Origin: Rhododendron vialii
Taxonomy: Eukaryota > Streptophyta > Magnoliopsida > Ericales > Ericaceae
Length of the DNA: 64,000 bases
NCBI RefSeq assembly: GCF_030253575.1
Contig: NC_080567.1
Location: forward strand, 36,733,501-36,797,500
Direction: 5' to 3'
Shown: in pieces, positions 11,201 through 22,865 of the stretch
Numbering within the stretch: position 1 is the stretch's first letter
Layout of the letters: the number at the start of each line of letters is the position of its first letter
The notes under the pieces: model-generated
What the model was told of the DNA's origin: nothing
The model's input: the letters and a program-made list of their open reading frames with translations, nothing else
Database searches by the model: none
Translations under genes and position numbers: made by a program

Positions 11201-11979
11201 ACCTCTTTCTTTTTCTCCTTTAACCTTGTCGGTTACTGTAATGGCCTTCTCAAGTTGAAATTATCCAAAATCTTTTAGATGATTTCATTGTGGATCTTGG
11301 TTGATAAGTTAGTATCCACATTTTCTGTTCGGTTCTAAATCTCTTTAGCCGTACTAGAGAGCTGGTCAAAGGAGATCAATAAGTGTTACCTCTGTTCCTC
11401 TTCAAATGAAGAAACTCAAAACTCAAAAGATAATCGTCCTGTACTTGACTGCCATTTCTGAATTAGACATGCCTGCATTGACACCTCGGCAAGACCACCT
11501 TCTTAGATGTGTTTTGTATATGAAAGACCTTATGTTTTAGCCTTCCACTCTCTCTGTTACAGTCTCACCTCCTCTTAGCCTTCCACCCTCTCCGTAACAG
11601 TGTCACCTCCTCTCCCTTCCATACCTCTCATCGATTAGTACTGCGAGTGGGCTCTCACCTCCTTTGGAACCTTCCCTCCAAAGGGCTCTCGGTTGAGCCA
11701 AGTAATGTCATCCGGGGGCTTTTCTTTCCTTTCTTTTGCTCTCTGAGTTTGTGCAATGTGGTCTTACAAAAGTTTTCAATGGTGCGCTTTGTTCAACAAA
11801 CGACCCCTCTGGCATTGCCAACACGACATCAAATGTGGAGACAGTTTCTTTTCTTTTTCTTACCCATGACTTGCCTGTTTTCCTTTGAGCCCCCAATGAT
11901 GAACAAAAAATAGCAGAGGTCAAATTTCTAACAAACTGATTCTAGTTGTTCTATAACTTCATTTCGTACAGGTAAGTGA
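8216..11979 (+). CDS. LEW1: LEW1/NUS1: cis-prenyltransferase accessory subunit for dolichol synthesis
   Basis: Seven coding exons: 8216-8263, 9178-9448, 9544-9605, 10011-10197, 10296-10392, 10947-11029 and 11972-11979, giving 251 aa (Arabidopsis LEW1 is about 254). The product is the NUS1/NgBR-type subunit of dehydrodolichyl diphosphate synthase at the ER, needed for the dolichol used in N-glycosylation; plant lew1 mutants wilt and have altered stress responses. A membrane segment lies at about residues 18-40 (LLVLLLWHILHFIVSIWYFA). Family blocks then follow: LKYLAIVVDSEEAHQISKVT, ELLQWLAIAGVKNVCLYDTE, GKEAVAKAANLLFAKY, TEIIHMGPLKSVKHGSLIKA and a C-terminal QNYGK. The last exon supplies only two bases of the Gly codon, Lys and the stop, which restores the C-terminal GK shared with animal NgBR (RLGK). 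Reading through the last intron instead replaces the stop with about 23 unrelated residues. The in-frame ATG at 8234 is an alternative start. Confidence 0.93.
8300..8545. repeat. AT-rich MITE-like segment in LEW1 intron 1
   Basis: Both ends carry CTTCTTAAAAAATAAGTACT, continuing into TATT and containing the palindrome AATAAGTACTTATT, and the flanks are short GC-richer pieces (AAGCCCTTTCT, CTGGAACAGGGCCT). The form resembles small non-autonomous DNA elements, but no target duplication could be defined. Confidence 0.35.
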
Positions 11980-12629
11980 GGAAATGCATTTGGAGGGCTC
12001 TGGCATTGCAAATTTGCAACAAGTGGTAGAAGTAAGGGTTATGGGAAAGGATCCTGCTCCGCTTCATGTCAAGAAGACGATCTCGATCAATTTCTAGATG
12101 AGATTCTGGATGATGAAAATCCAGCATAAAACCTAGTTCCGCTAGATTTGGAGTTTACTTCTCTGTCTCTGTTTATTGAATCTTTATTAAAGTTCGACAA
12201 AACGTAATTAATAAGGATAAGCGATCCCATTGAACTACTAAAGCAGTCATCCCACATCCTACTGTATGTCCGGGTTTAGACAGCTGTTGGATTGCATCGT
12301 GCATTGTAACATATGAATAATAGAGAAAGTCTGTGGAAGGAAGATTGGTGATTCATATAACTTAATGGGAAATGCCCCGAATAAATCCAGGATCCTCTTC
12401 ATTCCATGGAATTGATTGTCTGTTGAGGCCGTGTCCCCGCCTCAGGTCATATTTCCCAGGTGATAGTTTTTGGTTAGCCTTTCTTGCTCGCACGTGTGCG
12501 CCCAAATGCTGTGCCAAAGTGTATTGTAGTTTTTTTTCCCCCTCTTTCGCTTTTTCATTTTGAATTAGAGAAGGAACAATTTCAATTGGGTGAGGGAGCA
12601 AATGAATATGTAACTACAACCCACGGCAC

Positions 12630-12707
12630 GAACGTGGAAAATTCCGTCGCTTGCATATTAGCGTTTGTGAACGTGGGAAATTCCGTCGCTTGCGTATTAG
12701 CGTTTGT
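12630..12707. repeat. 39-bp tandem duplication
   Basis: Two adjacent 39-bp copies (12630-12668, 12669-12707) begin GAACGTGG and contain AAATTCCGTCGCTTGC, followed by TATTAGCGTTTGT. They differ at very few positions. They lie downstream of the LEW1 3' end. Confidence 0.9.
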
Positions 12708-12718
12708 GAAGGCAATGT

Positions 12719-12940
12719 GAGAACCCGCCTAGGAATAGTCCCACATCAAGAAAAATGTGGAAAAAGATGTGAAATATAAGTAAAAGATTGATCAGCTACT
12801 ATTAACTTGAGGCTAATCTTTTAAGTCATGTAGTTAGGCTAAGAGTTAAACAGATCAGCTGGAGCAGATCGTTACAGCATTACATGAAAGCAAGTAGTGC
12901 AACTTGCTAGTAAGTTCAACTTTTTTTTAATAACTCTCAA
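12719..12940 (+). repeat. Dispersed repeat, copy a (LTR/TRIM-like)
   Basis: The stretch from GTGAGAACCCGCC through CCCACATCAAG, an A-rich part, then TTGAGGCTAATCTTTTAAGTC and TTAGGCTAAG..., matches in order the segment at 15830-15990. The GTCCCACATC opening is common to short plant LTR/TRIM-type repeats. No coding content is seen; the family assignment is inference. Confidence 0.4.
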
Positions 12941-13056
12941 ACCACATTACTGAACAATGGAAATGAAACCATTGGATAAATGCCAACAAAATCTGATAGA
13001 CCTTGCCTCAAATTGATTACAATGATGAGTGATAATGCCAAGGTCAAATAACAAAA

Positions 13057-14411
13057 CTAGAGAACGGAAGGTGATGCCACCCAAATGAGATTATCAGCTG
13101 GGAAAAAATGGCACACAGGTGATCCCCCCGGCTGAGTCCCGAGCATGCGAAACGCCGCGTGATCGGGGTCCCACTGAGATGTATCCACGTGGCAAACACC
13201 CGGAGCCTCCACTCTCTCTCCATTTTCCCCACCCAGCAAAACCTCAAACACCTTGTGGTCTCCATCTTTGACATGGCAATAGAAAACTGCATAAGGGTAG
13301 GGCATGGAGTGACATGCCACAATTTCAGGGCTCAAGATCCCATTTGGCTTTTCCAAAACTGTGTAGTTTTGGAAAGCTGCAGTGTGCCTCGAGAGGAGCT
13401 TGGTGGTCAGGACTCTAAACTGGGTTCCCAACCCGAAGACGCCACGCGTTGAGTCGAGCATGGATTCCAGGGAGGTAGCACAGAACTTTGTCTCTCCTCT
13501 GAGGGGTGGAAGCTCACACTGGGACAGGGTGTGTTCCATTGCTTTGGCTTGTGGGGAGTGCTTGGGAAAGGAAAAGAAATCAAGGAGATTTGGGAGTTGG
13601 GATGAGGAGAAAGGAATTGAGTCAGATTCTTCCCTAGGCAGGAGATGAGGGTAGGTGGAAGGGGATTTTGTGGAGAAATATATGGGAATTGATTTTCCAA
13701 CTTTCAGGTCATTGGTAGTGAAGAAAATGTTCTCATCTATGGCAGCTTGTTGCAGATCATGCATCTCTTTGTTAATCTCCCTGGAGCCATTTGAATGGGT
13801 GCAGCAGTACTATAATCACACCACAGCAGTTCATTTAGTCTCCAACCAAAACAAAACAATCCTTGTGGAAATTTTGCATTCAAAACAACAAGAACCATCC
13901 ACGGCCCGATTCTGAGGCCGTGTTTGGATCATGGATTTATAGAGGGTTTTAACGAAGGAACAAGTTTGACGAGGGGGAACGAAAGAAACGAGAGTTTAGT
14001 GTCGTATCTTATTCTTTTTGGCCTTGCCATTTTCTGCGTGATTCTCTCGACGATTCTCTAACCCGGACTGGGAAAAAAATGAACTTTCTCTCAAGTACGA
14101 AGCCGCGATGGATCAAGACTAATACAAATTATACAATGGATTGATATAGGTATGGTATCTTGAAATAGTGGCACTTTTTTGTTGTGGAATTTGTAATGTT
14201 TTCTGTTAATCTAACGAGAAAGGGGAAGATGAGAACAAAAAACAACAGGCAGAAAAACAATAGAGAGAAATCAAAACACTAAGAAGTGAAGAACAATGAA
14301 AGAAATACCCCCAACAAGGATAAAAGGGTCCTAAGAAAAATGTAGAGTTACCTGGGAAACAAGTAGTAGAACATGGAAGAGGAAACTGAAAGAGGCAATT
14401 CTATAACCCAT
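13057..14411 (-). CDS. BURP-domain protein, USPL1-like (pair 1)
   Basis: Two exons on the minus strand: 14352-14411 (20 codons, signal peptide [20 protein letters not shown]) and 13057-13809, phase-0 intron, 270 aa. The whole C-terminal part is a BURP domain: [43 protein letters not shown], then the invariant Cys-His array as CH-X10-CH-X26-CH-X25-CH, ending [11 protein letters not shown]. This array and spacing are complete. USPL1-type BURP proteins are small secreted or vacuolar plant proteins of seeds and vegetative tissue; the biochemical role of the domain is still unsettled. It lacks the YW...TPMP segment and repeats found in RD22 or polygalacturonase-1 beta types. It is the diverged relative of the BURP genes at 22.9 and 45.8 kb, and the next gene to the right (18.7 kb) is an organ-specific protein in divergent orientation. 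The acceptor at 13810 is the best candidate; a few residues at the exon junction are uncertain. Confidence 0.88.
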
Positions 14412-14693
14412 CTTTTATCTTCTCCCCAAGATCTAAATGGAATGGACAGAGCTATAAAACTTAACTGGTTATGGTCCTTATGGAGTTGAGATCAGCCGAA
14501 GAAGATTTTCTAAGAGCAATAAATGTTGGGAAAGTCTCCCGTAGATGATAGCACTAAGGGGAGAGGTAGATCGAAATTGACCTTAGAAGCAATAGTGCGC
14601 AAGGATTTAGGCTTACTGGATATTACGGAAGACGATGCTCTCGATAGAGCTCGATGAAAAACACGGATTCGACCACAATTGATTGAGATTTAA

Positions 14694-15073
14694 GGCTCGG
14701 TTTGGTTTGGTTACTAAATGTTCAGAAAGTTTACAACCAAGCACAAAAATGCATGCACAACATTCACGTTAATGTGTTAATGTGTGCGGCTCACACAAAT
14801 CCAAAAGAGCATTGCTAGGAACACAGTTATGGAAAGAGTTGTATTCGAAACTATTCGATGCACGCATACACACATACATCGTATGGTTCTAAACAAATTG
14901 TTGTCCTGGACTTTTCCGATCCATAAATATGAAGTCAAACACACCAAAATTTAATCAGTTATTACTCTCCTTGCTTTGACAATTGAAAATGCTTAGCTAA
15001 TCACTACGTTATCAAATTCCTCATTTTCTTTTAACGTTTGTTGCTTTCTCCAATTGGTCGAACCAAACAGAGC
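14694..15073. mobile_element. MITE-like element
   Basis: The left end GGCTCGGTTTGGTTTGGTT and the right end GGTCGAACCAAACAGAGC are imperfect inverted repeats of the kind seen in many plant MITEs, about 380 bp apart. No target duplication was resolved and no coding frame is present. Confidence 0.4.
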
Positions 15074-15829
15074 TCTCCACAGGATAAACTACTAGACTTC
15101 CTTTTTAATTTTAATTTTTTTTTTATAATAAGGTGCTTGCAAACTTTTTCTCTTTATCTTTCCCCCCTTTTTTTGACCTTCAATCCCTTTCATGTGCCCT
15201 AATGTTGACAATTTTTTTTGCTTTTGCTACTCTTTTTATTTTTTATTTTTATGCAGAGTGTTCTAGGTTAGTGTGCGTGTACCTCGAATTAATCCTTACA
15301 GCTCTTTCCACAATCTTTTCACATGCTTGCGCGTTGTGGTGAGATGGCTTCAAAAGTTACTAAAAAAAAATCGAACATGAGAAGCAAACTATTCCTACTT
15401 TGTAATAGGTTTTTAGGCCACTGATAGATACTTGTCTAGTTCTACGAGTCAACCGCCCAAAACCAATCAGATTTATGCATTTGTAACAGGAAAGGATATG
15501 TTAAGGAATCTAGCACATTAAAACTGAGATAACCTACAGAAAAAATTCCTCTTTTTCTGACCAATTATATCCAGCCGGCCAAACATATCTTTGTCAAACA
15601 TAAGTTACTTAATTGAATCTGGTGGTGGGTAGTTATTATCTAGGGAAAAATCAAGAAATATATCATTACCAGTTGTAGAAATAGATGCATTTTTTAATGT
15701 CATAAACAGTAATGCCTCAATGGAGGATATCATTTCCGTTTCTGGTGGTTGAAAATATAATTTGCCGACAAAGGCACCAAGTGCAATTGTAACATCAACC
15801 TAAATTCTGAACTATTCTTCCTGAAAGAA

Positions 15830-15990
15830 TTGTGAGGCCCAATTTAGTCCACATCGGGAAACAAGTAGAAGTAATATATAAGTGATTCCAACGAGTTATT
15901 GTATAACTGAGGTTAATTTTTTAAATCACTTGATTAGACTAAAGGATAGCAAATCAACTGGGCTGGGTTTTTACAAGAATGTCATATATA
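15830..15990 (+). repeat. Dispersed repeat, copy b (LTR/TRIM-like)
   Basis: The segment starts TGTGAGGCCCAATTTAGTCC and contains CACATCGGGAAA, AACTGAGGTTAATTTTTTAA and GATTAGACTAAAGG. It matches the order of motifs at 12719-12940, with substantial divergence. The GGCCCAATTTAGTCCACATC opening is typical of short plant LTRs; borders are approximate. Confidence 0.4.
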
Positions 15991-16529
15991 GATTACTAAT
16001 ATTTTTAGATAACATAATTTTGATCAATCCAGTTGCGGACTAGCAATGGATCCGATTTTGAAATCTGGTCAATAGCGTGGACCTAAAATGAAAATTGAGA
16101 CAACGTCTCATATGACTTGTCCCCATAACGGAGGTTTTGACTTGAAACATTAGAGGGAGCAAGCTCCTAATTTCAGGTCCTGGGACATCTTAGGTCCCAG
16201 AGTCCCAGAGTCCCTGTTCCCTTTTCTTGTTCACATTTCAGTTCCATCTCAACACACTAACCACGAACACGATCCAAAATCTTCTCTTATTGCAAACTGT
16301 ATCTTAGCTCATAGCACAAAAATCCAATTCTATGAAGTCAAACACCCACAGCCAATGTCCCTTTCATGTGCCCTAATCTTGACAAAGCCCTTCCTATCAC
16401 AAATCATGGGAGGAAATATTGATAAGCACTAGAAAGATTCTATTTTATTGTGGCCAAGTAAACTAGCTGACTAAACTCTCTAAAATACGTGTCATCAAGA
16501 AGTCCCCAGAGAAAGTCCCCTTGTACGAA

Positions 16530-16609
16530 ATGAAATGGTATTGCCTAAGTCATTTTTTAGCTTGGTGCAATGAAATGGTATTGCCCAAGTCATTTTTTAG
16601 CTTGGTGCA
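16530..16609. repeat. 40-bp tandem duplication
   Basis: Two adjacent 40-bp copies (16530-16569, 16570-16609) begin ATGAAATGGTATTGCC and end TTTAGCTTGGTGCA, with one difference between them. Confidence 0.93.
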
Positions 16610-17214
16610 CTATCAAAATGCCAAGAAGTAGCAATACTATTGCACCCATTTGCTGTCATTTTGGCACAACTTCAAGTCCAAATCATGAAATTAAACTCAT
16701 CTCTTTTACCGATGTAATGAATGACTTAGATGATGTGACAAGTTTAGCAATTACAAACCTTGATGCTCAATTTTGACACTAAAACGGCATTGCCAAAATT
16801 TGGCATCGCATTCGGCCCAAGAGTGGAGAGTGTTTTGCAATTAAATAATGCGAAATATGATTTTAGCATGAAATTTAGCACAAGGCTGAACTAGCTCTAA
16901 AACATCAATCGTTTGTAGTGTGAGTGCGCATGCGCGTGATTGAGATAGAGGGGGGAGAAAAGAGCATATAGGATCACTCCAACGTCCCTCTTTCACATCT
17001 TTCTTTAAGTCAAAACGTTTGATGTGTCAACTTGTAGCCAATGGATTACACCAAGAGTTGCAACCTAATAGTACAGTAAAGGCAACATGTGAAGAGGCAC
17101 AAAAGAGGTTTAATGAAACACGTTGTCATTATAGGGGGGCATTAGAGGTGGGTTCCTTCACTTTTTTCTCTAATCTAAAAGGGTGAAGGAGGGGGGTGAC
17201 CAGATGTAACGGTC

Positions 17215-17420
17215 CTTCTTTGGGCATGACTCACACCAAGCCCCCATGAAAGAGACTCAAAACCTATAAGTGTGCACCGCCCCATCCAAGAACCAAGAAG
17301 GCAATAGGCAGATCATGAGATTCAAACGGGAGCGAGGAGGCGTCGGCACGCTTCGAACCCATGACCACATAAGAGCCAAACGCAACGGGAGTAACCATCC
17401 CTTCTAGAGCTTACTATTTG
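17215..17420 (-). mobile_element. SINE-like element
   Basis: Read on the minus strand this begins ATGGTTACTCCCGTTGCG and has a B-box-like GGGTTCGAAGC at about 17352-17362. This is the layout of a tRNA-derived plant SINE promoter. The remainder has no frame. The A-box is weak and the 3' end is not clearly defined. Confidence 0.4.
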
Positions 17421-17842
17421 TGTTGTTTCTAGTAAAACAATCGGACACAGCGGCTTCTGCGGTTGCAAATCAATGGAATCCAGTTTCACTGTTAGTTTCT
17501 GATATGGCCAAAAACACTTTTGTGTATCTATTCAGCTGGCTTTGTCACTAACTAATACATGGTTTGAGAGGATGATCAGCCACACTGGGATTAAGACACG
17601 GCCCAGACTTGTATTAACAAAAAAAAAATAAAAATGACCAGCGTACCTAAAAGTTCAGAGCATCTCGTTACTCATGTCAGCATTCTCACTCCGGAATAAG
17701 AGTCAAATGCCGAAGATGAAGACTACGGTTGAATAAATATTGTCTGCTAATGCATTTAAGGCTCTGTTTGGCTTGGTTAAAATAAGTTTTGTATGAGCTT
17801 TTTTTGCACCAAAGAGTTCACTGGATCATATACAATAGAAAT

Positions 17843-18090
17843 GTTTTTTTTGACAAGTGTGCTTATGCGCACATTGACTTGTTCCTAGGAGACAAATTCC
17901 ACCGTCCACTCGCAAGGGACCTATTAAACTTGAGGCAAAGTCTTCTATGGACCGGCAACACAAGAGTTAGATAGCACCTTTCGAATATGAGACCTTGGAG
18001 GGATTGAACCCTTAAATCTGAAGCCTTGACCACCATACATGAGAGAGAATGGAGAGGATTGGATCTCCATGGCAGCCATGTCTTTTTCAC
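17843..18090 (-). mobile_element. tRNA-derived SINE
   Basis: On the minus strand there is a B-box GGGTTCAATCCC (plus coordinates 18000-18011). It is followed by the body motifs GTGTTGCCGGTCC, GCCTCAAGTTTAATAGGTCC and CTTGCGAGTGGACGG, which I recognise from plant SINE families, and an A-tract at the end (plus-strand T run near 17845). The borders are approximate to within about 20 bp. It lies in the spacer of the first BURP/organ-specific pair. Confidence 0.6.
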
Positions 18091-18597
18091 GTTAAACTAC
18101 ACCTGTTCACCAAATGTCCAGATGAGGTGAAGTATAGTAATCTAAGACTATTGAAATTTGGTATAAGCAACCTCTAAAAGGAATACCAGCTCCAGCTTTC
18201 CTAATTTATGCTTACAAAAATATATTGGTAATTATTAAGGAGGATACTAATCTTAGGAAAGAAAACACACACAAAAAAAAGTGAAGGAATCATCTTTACC
18301 GAGTTCTCTGCTTCGAAATGACAGTACCCATATCATCTCATAAATTTTCTTCTGCTTGTACCATTAGTCTTTTGCTTGAGGCGGTGTTTGGATCATGGAT
18401 TTATAGGGATACATGGAGGAGAACGAAAAGGTTGATGGAGAGATAAGATGATATAGTGAAGAAGCTACTTTTATTTTATGATCCGAGATCCAAACCTAGT
18501 GTAACGATTTACGAATCCTTGACATGGACCAAGGACCATGACATAATCACCCTTAAATACACACAAAACTATATCAATATGGCCTCTTTGAAATGGT

Positions 18598-18607
18598 CTA
18601 TAAAAAC
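18598..18607 (+). promoter_or_regulatory. TATA box of organ-specific gene 1
   Basis: CTATAAAAAC lies about 70 bp upstream of the ATG at 18673, a normal distance for a short plant leader. Confidence 0.6.
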
Positions 18608-18672
18608 CAAGTCAGAGATTGAAATGGTCCAACAAAATAAAGCAAGTGTAGGTTCCAACAAGGGAGGAAGAG

Positions 18673-18788
18673 ATGAGAGCTCTATCTGCCTTCTTCGTCC
18701 TTTCCTTGCTTTTCTTGGTAAGCACTCTGCTTTCCTGGAAAGCCATGCCTTATTGTCAAATTACATGCATATGTACATAAATAAATAA

Positions 18789-18832
<44 letters not shown>

Positions 18833-19228
18833 GATATCAATTTGTGTATACATGTAGCTATGTTTATTTAAATCCTTCTTGTTTAGAGTTTATCAAGCAT
18901 CTCATTCTAGTTCCTGAATGTTATTTCAATAAGAAAATCAAACACTCCTGTGAATTCTCCTTCTTCTTTTGCTTGTGGCCAGTTTTCCAGCTTCTGTGAT
19001 GCAAGAAAAGATCCAACAGACTACTGGAATAGCATAATGAAAGGCGAGCCAATGCCTGAGTCAATTCAACAACTGGTACTCCATCTAGATCCGTCATCTC
19101 CATCCAAAGAGAAGATCAAAAAATGGCACTCATCTTCTGGTAGTGTAAACATGGACCACTTCAGAAAGGATTTCGATACAAGGCCAAATGCTATAATCTA
19201 TCACAGCCACGGCGAGCCAAAAAATTGA
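18673..19228 (+). CDS. Organ-specific protein (S2/P4-type), short single-repeat member (pair 1)
   Basis: Two exons, 18673-18717 and 18983-19228, phase-0 intron, 96 aa. Exon 1 encodes the hydrophobic signal peptide MRALSAFFVLSLLFL. Exon 2 begins FSSFCDARKDPTDYWNSIMK and continues GEPMPESIQQL, the conserved N-terminal segment of the plant organ-specific protein family (DUF2775). A single copy of the family's repeat motif (FRKDFDTRPNAIIYH) follows near the C-terminus. The duplicated relatives at 25.5 and 48.5 kb have four and five motifs. Family members are small, secreted and expressed in particular organs (originally shoot and pod forms in pea); molecular function is unknown. The frame is intact. 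It is divergently oriented to the BURP gene at 13-14.4 kb, with about 4.3 kb between them. Confidence 0.85.
18778..18826. repeat. Microsatellite (AAAT)n(AT)n in organ-specific gene 1 intron
   Basis: Several TAAA units run into about 16 AT dinucleotides shortly after the 5' splice site of organ-specific gene 1. Confidence 0.95.
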
Positions 19229-19539
19229 GGCCTAAGGTTCCCGATTATAGTAAGGCACAAAAGGAGCTGATATATATGCCTCTTTTCTGAGGGAGGTTGT
19301 GATTAATAGTGTATGTTTAGTTGAAATTTGAAATCATGTCTTGTTTTATCGTGGGAAATACCAATCAAAGGTATTTTGTCTCAGGCTTAGAAGATGGGGT
19401 ATGGGTTGAGCCTGTTTGTGTTTTGTGTCCCATGAGACTTTGCAACACCTGTTTTTGAGTGTAGCTTCTCCAGCAGTATTTGGGAGGCAATATTACACAG
19501 ATTTCAGATTCAAAGGAGGGATGAGGCATCGGACATGGA

Positions 19540-19900
19540 AATTAATCGAGCTATTGGCTTCTGCAGAGGAAAAAACTTTAGGTCTCTGCTGTTAAGTTGG
19601 CTCTGGCTGCTGGGGTCTATCACGTCTGGATTGAGAGGACTACGAGTGTTTTTGGTGGTAGTCCTAGAAGGTCTGATGATGTGTTAGCAAGAATTGACGA
19701 TAAAATTAGACTTAGAGTCTGTACTTGGAAGCAATTCTGGCTACGTAGCCAACGGAATACATCAAGTAGAGTTCTTGGGCCTGCTGTCCCCTAGTTTTGG
19801 TTGTTGTGAGGTTCTGTTTTCTTTGTATAGGTACTTGTATTGTGGGTTTATACTTTGTTTTTTGAGTTGGTTGGTTATAAAATGTGACATTTACCAGAAA
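19540..19900 (+). mobile_element. L1-type LINE 3'-end fragment
   Basis: The frame reading GKNFRSLLLKLALAAGVYHV, then WIERTTSVFGG and DDVLARIDDKIRLRV, matches the C-terminal tail that follows the reverse transcriptase in plant LINE ORF2 (zf-RVT region, LALAA.IYHIW.ERN.R.FG). Only this end is present, as in a 5'-truncated insertion. It is followed by a T-rich 3' untranslated stretch. It separates the first gene pair from the duplicated block. Confidence 0.65.
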
Positions 19901-22865
19901 AAGAGTGTAGTTTGTCTCTGCTAGAATTCGTTGGCCTTCAACTGATCATCTCTACGAAGTTCTAAAATATTGAAAAAACACCGCCTGGGTATATTTTTCC
20001 CTACCAGCCTTGGCTCTTGGTGCAGCCATCATCATATTCTGTACACTAACACATATTCCAATTATAACTGTGCATTTATTTTCTGATGTTCAGTGTTAGT
20101 TTTGGAAACAGGAAGGCTTAATTAGAGATTTTGAGGAAAGAGATTATAAAGCGTTTTGCAGCCTCTTTCCAGCCTCTCCCTGATGCTAGAAACTCTGGAA
20201 CTGGGTCTAAGATATTTTGTGAGTCATCTGTGCTTGCCAATGGCTTTAATGGCTTCCATTCGTGGTATAATTATTCCTGCTCTATCCCTATGTTAAGCAT
20301 CCAATTCTTCATATGTGTCCGGAAGCAGACAACAACAGTGGCAATGACCTATTCAAGTGTTTTCCAGAATAGACATTGCTTGCGCATTACATCCAGACTT
20401 ACTAGTAGACCTGTTTCATGTTACCATACCTGATGATAGTACTGTTTATGAAACAAGAAGATGCTTTCAATTCCACAAGATAATCAAGCCAGACTTATCT
20501 TACACCACATGCCTAGTGAAAGGCACTTGCACTCTGAGGTTGTGTTTTGTATGCTAGAATGATTTTGGAAAGAAATGGAATGATCGATCATTCATTACGG
20601 CCCACATAAATAAAGTATCATATCGACCAACAAACTGGCATGCAAGGATGTTGGACTTGCAATATCGATATTTCAGTACATCAGCTGATACAATTTACTG
20701 TCATACTTTTATATCGACCGAGACCAATACATGGTCGTATGAGCAATACAGATACGCATCCTGATACCCCTACGAATCTGGACAGAAAGCATGATTTCTA
20801 AAATGGAAATTCGAAAACGATCAACTGGTTCAAAAACATGTTAAAACCACACTTAGTGCTCCTTGTCAGCTTTTCTATGTATTATTACCTTTTCTATGTA
20901 TTCTTCATTCTGCTCAAGGCCAGTCTCCTTGTCAGCTTTAAGTTCCACTGCAACTACTTCAGGAAAAAATTCCATTAAACAATGCTCGACTCCCATCTTC
21001 ATTCTCGTTACCCAACTTGGACAGGAGTCTCATGCTCCTTGCAACTTCAACCTCATAAAATCGCCATCGATCTCGTGTAGACATTAACACCATCAGCAAT
21101 TGAGATTTTGCATACCTGAAATGTGATTGGCCAGAATCAATTTGCAGTGACGGTCTTTTGTGACTGAAGATGTAGTGAGATAAAATATGCATACACGGAG
21201 GGAGAGAGCTCAGAGAGAGAGTAAATGGGGACGACGAACTGTTAGAGACGATCTTCCTCGCCATTGGGGCGACTGAAAGGACGTCGACCGGGTTTTCTTC
21301 GGACCACGCCTGTTCAAACGATGGAGATCCATGAAAACGAGTCGTCGAATTTCGTTCAGACTTCGCATCTCCAAACTGAGAAGTCCTACAAGACATGTAA
21401 TTGGCAAATTTCAACCTCGTTCTGGGTTTATTTATTGATCGAAAATGTTCAATTTGAAGATCATGTTCATCGGATTTCAACCAATACATAATCGAAGACG
21501 ATTCTTGTGGATTTATTTTTGTAAAAATAGATTTGGCCACACTTGATGAAACCCACTTCATTGAAAACGACGACGCGTCTCTTTAAAGAACTCATTCCAG
21601 ACCTACGAAGTCTAATTGGTAAAATTGCAAACTCGTGCAGGGTTCATTTCTTGATCGAGACTGTTGGAGTTGTAGAGATTTTCAAGAAGATAAACTGTGT
21701 TGAAGATCGAGTTAATCGGATATCAATTGGTACATAATCGGAGATGATTTTGTCAAATTTATTTTTCTGAAAATAGACTTGGCCAAACTTGATCATGTCC
21801 ACTCCATTACGGAATACAAATTCGCTCCTCCGAGGGAAAGGGAGGTGGTGGGGAGAGAGAAAATGTGGCGGTTCGTTCGTCAGAGGAAGTTATGGAAGGA
21901 AGGAATTGATGGGATCGATCTCATTGCCATAGTAACAGACAGGTCTCTTCTAATCTTCCGCTGTTTGATTTTGTATACTAGCTTTCATTGTTCTTAATCC
22001 GTTGATGAAGGTGTATTTGCACCCATTAAGGTGTATTTGTAGAGAATTTTGAGGCTTGAATTGAGTGGATCCCTAGCCTTGTTGGCTTTGGCTTCCTCTA
22101 TGCATGTATAGAGTAGCATTTTTTTCGTGATGCCTTTCATTTCTTCAACAAATCTCTGTGTAAGACAATGATACCTTCCCAACTGTGATGATGATGTCTG
22201 TTGCATTTCTTTTGGGACTACTGAGTTTCTTGTGCATCTCCAACTTTTGGTGATGGAATCAGTCATATTCTGTCTTCTAACCAAACCGAGCATTGAGTCC
22301 CTATCCATTGTGTTCGGCGACATGAATCCTATTTCTCCTATATTCTGTCTTCTATCTTTGGAATTTCATGCGAACTGGTCGTGACCGTATTTTTGTGTAT
22401 TCAAAGATGTCTTCTTAATGGTACCAGTCATATAAGATGTCTTCAATTTTTTGGTACTCTAGGTGAAAAGTGAAGGCCTTCCTTAGAACATCGTTTCCAC
22501 AATTCCACTCAGCATTTCCAGTGGTTTGATTAACTCAGGAAACATAACTCAATGAGTCATCGTATTATACCAGGTAGAAACCAAATACGGCTTATTCGGT
22601 AGAAGAAGCTGAATGGAAAACAAAAAAGGAAAGCAAAGTTAGCAGTTTTTGGTATGAAACTATTTCTTCAGGGAAATACGAAAAGATTGATTTCTATAGG
22701 CCATATGTTGTCGTACCCAATGATCCGGATTATTTCACTATATTACACTCTTGATCACAGAGTACTTAGCATAACACGATATTTGTTTCAATGGACACAA
22801 GCACTAGTAAGATGCTAGAACAAAGAGAATGAATGATCACACTCAACAATAAGACTACGATCAAA

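Noticed and set aside
18379-18460. GTGTTTGGATCATGGATTTATAG shared with 13918-13945
   Set aside because: Same-orientation short match of a common MITE end; it cannot be the two ends of one element and does not define a feature.
20959-21561. 200-codon minus-strand open frame in block 1
   Set aside because: Its counterpart in block 2 is broken and shifted, composition is Ser-rich by chance, and no motif, start context or splice partner is evident.
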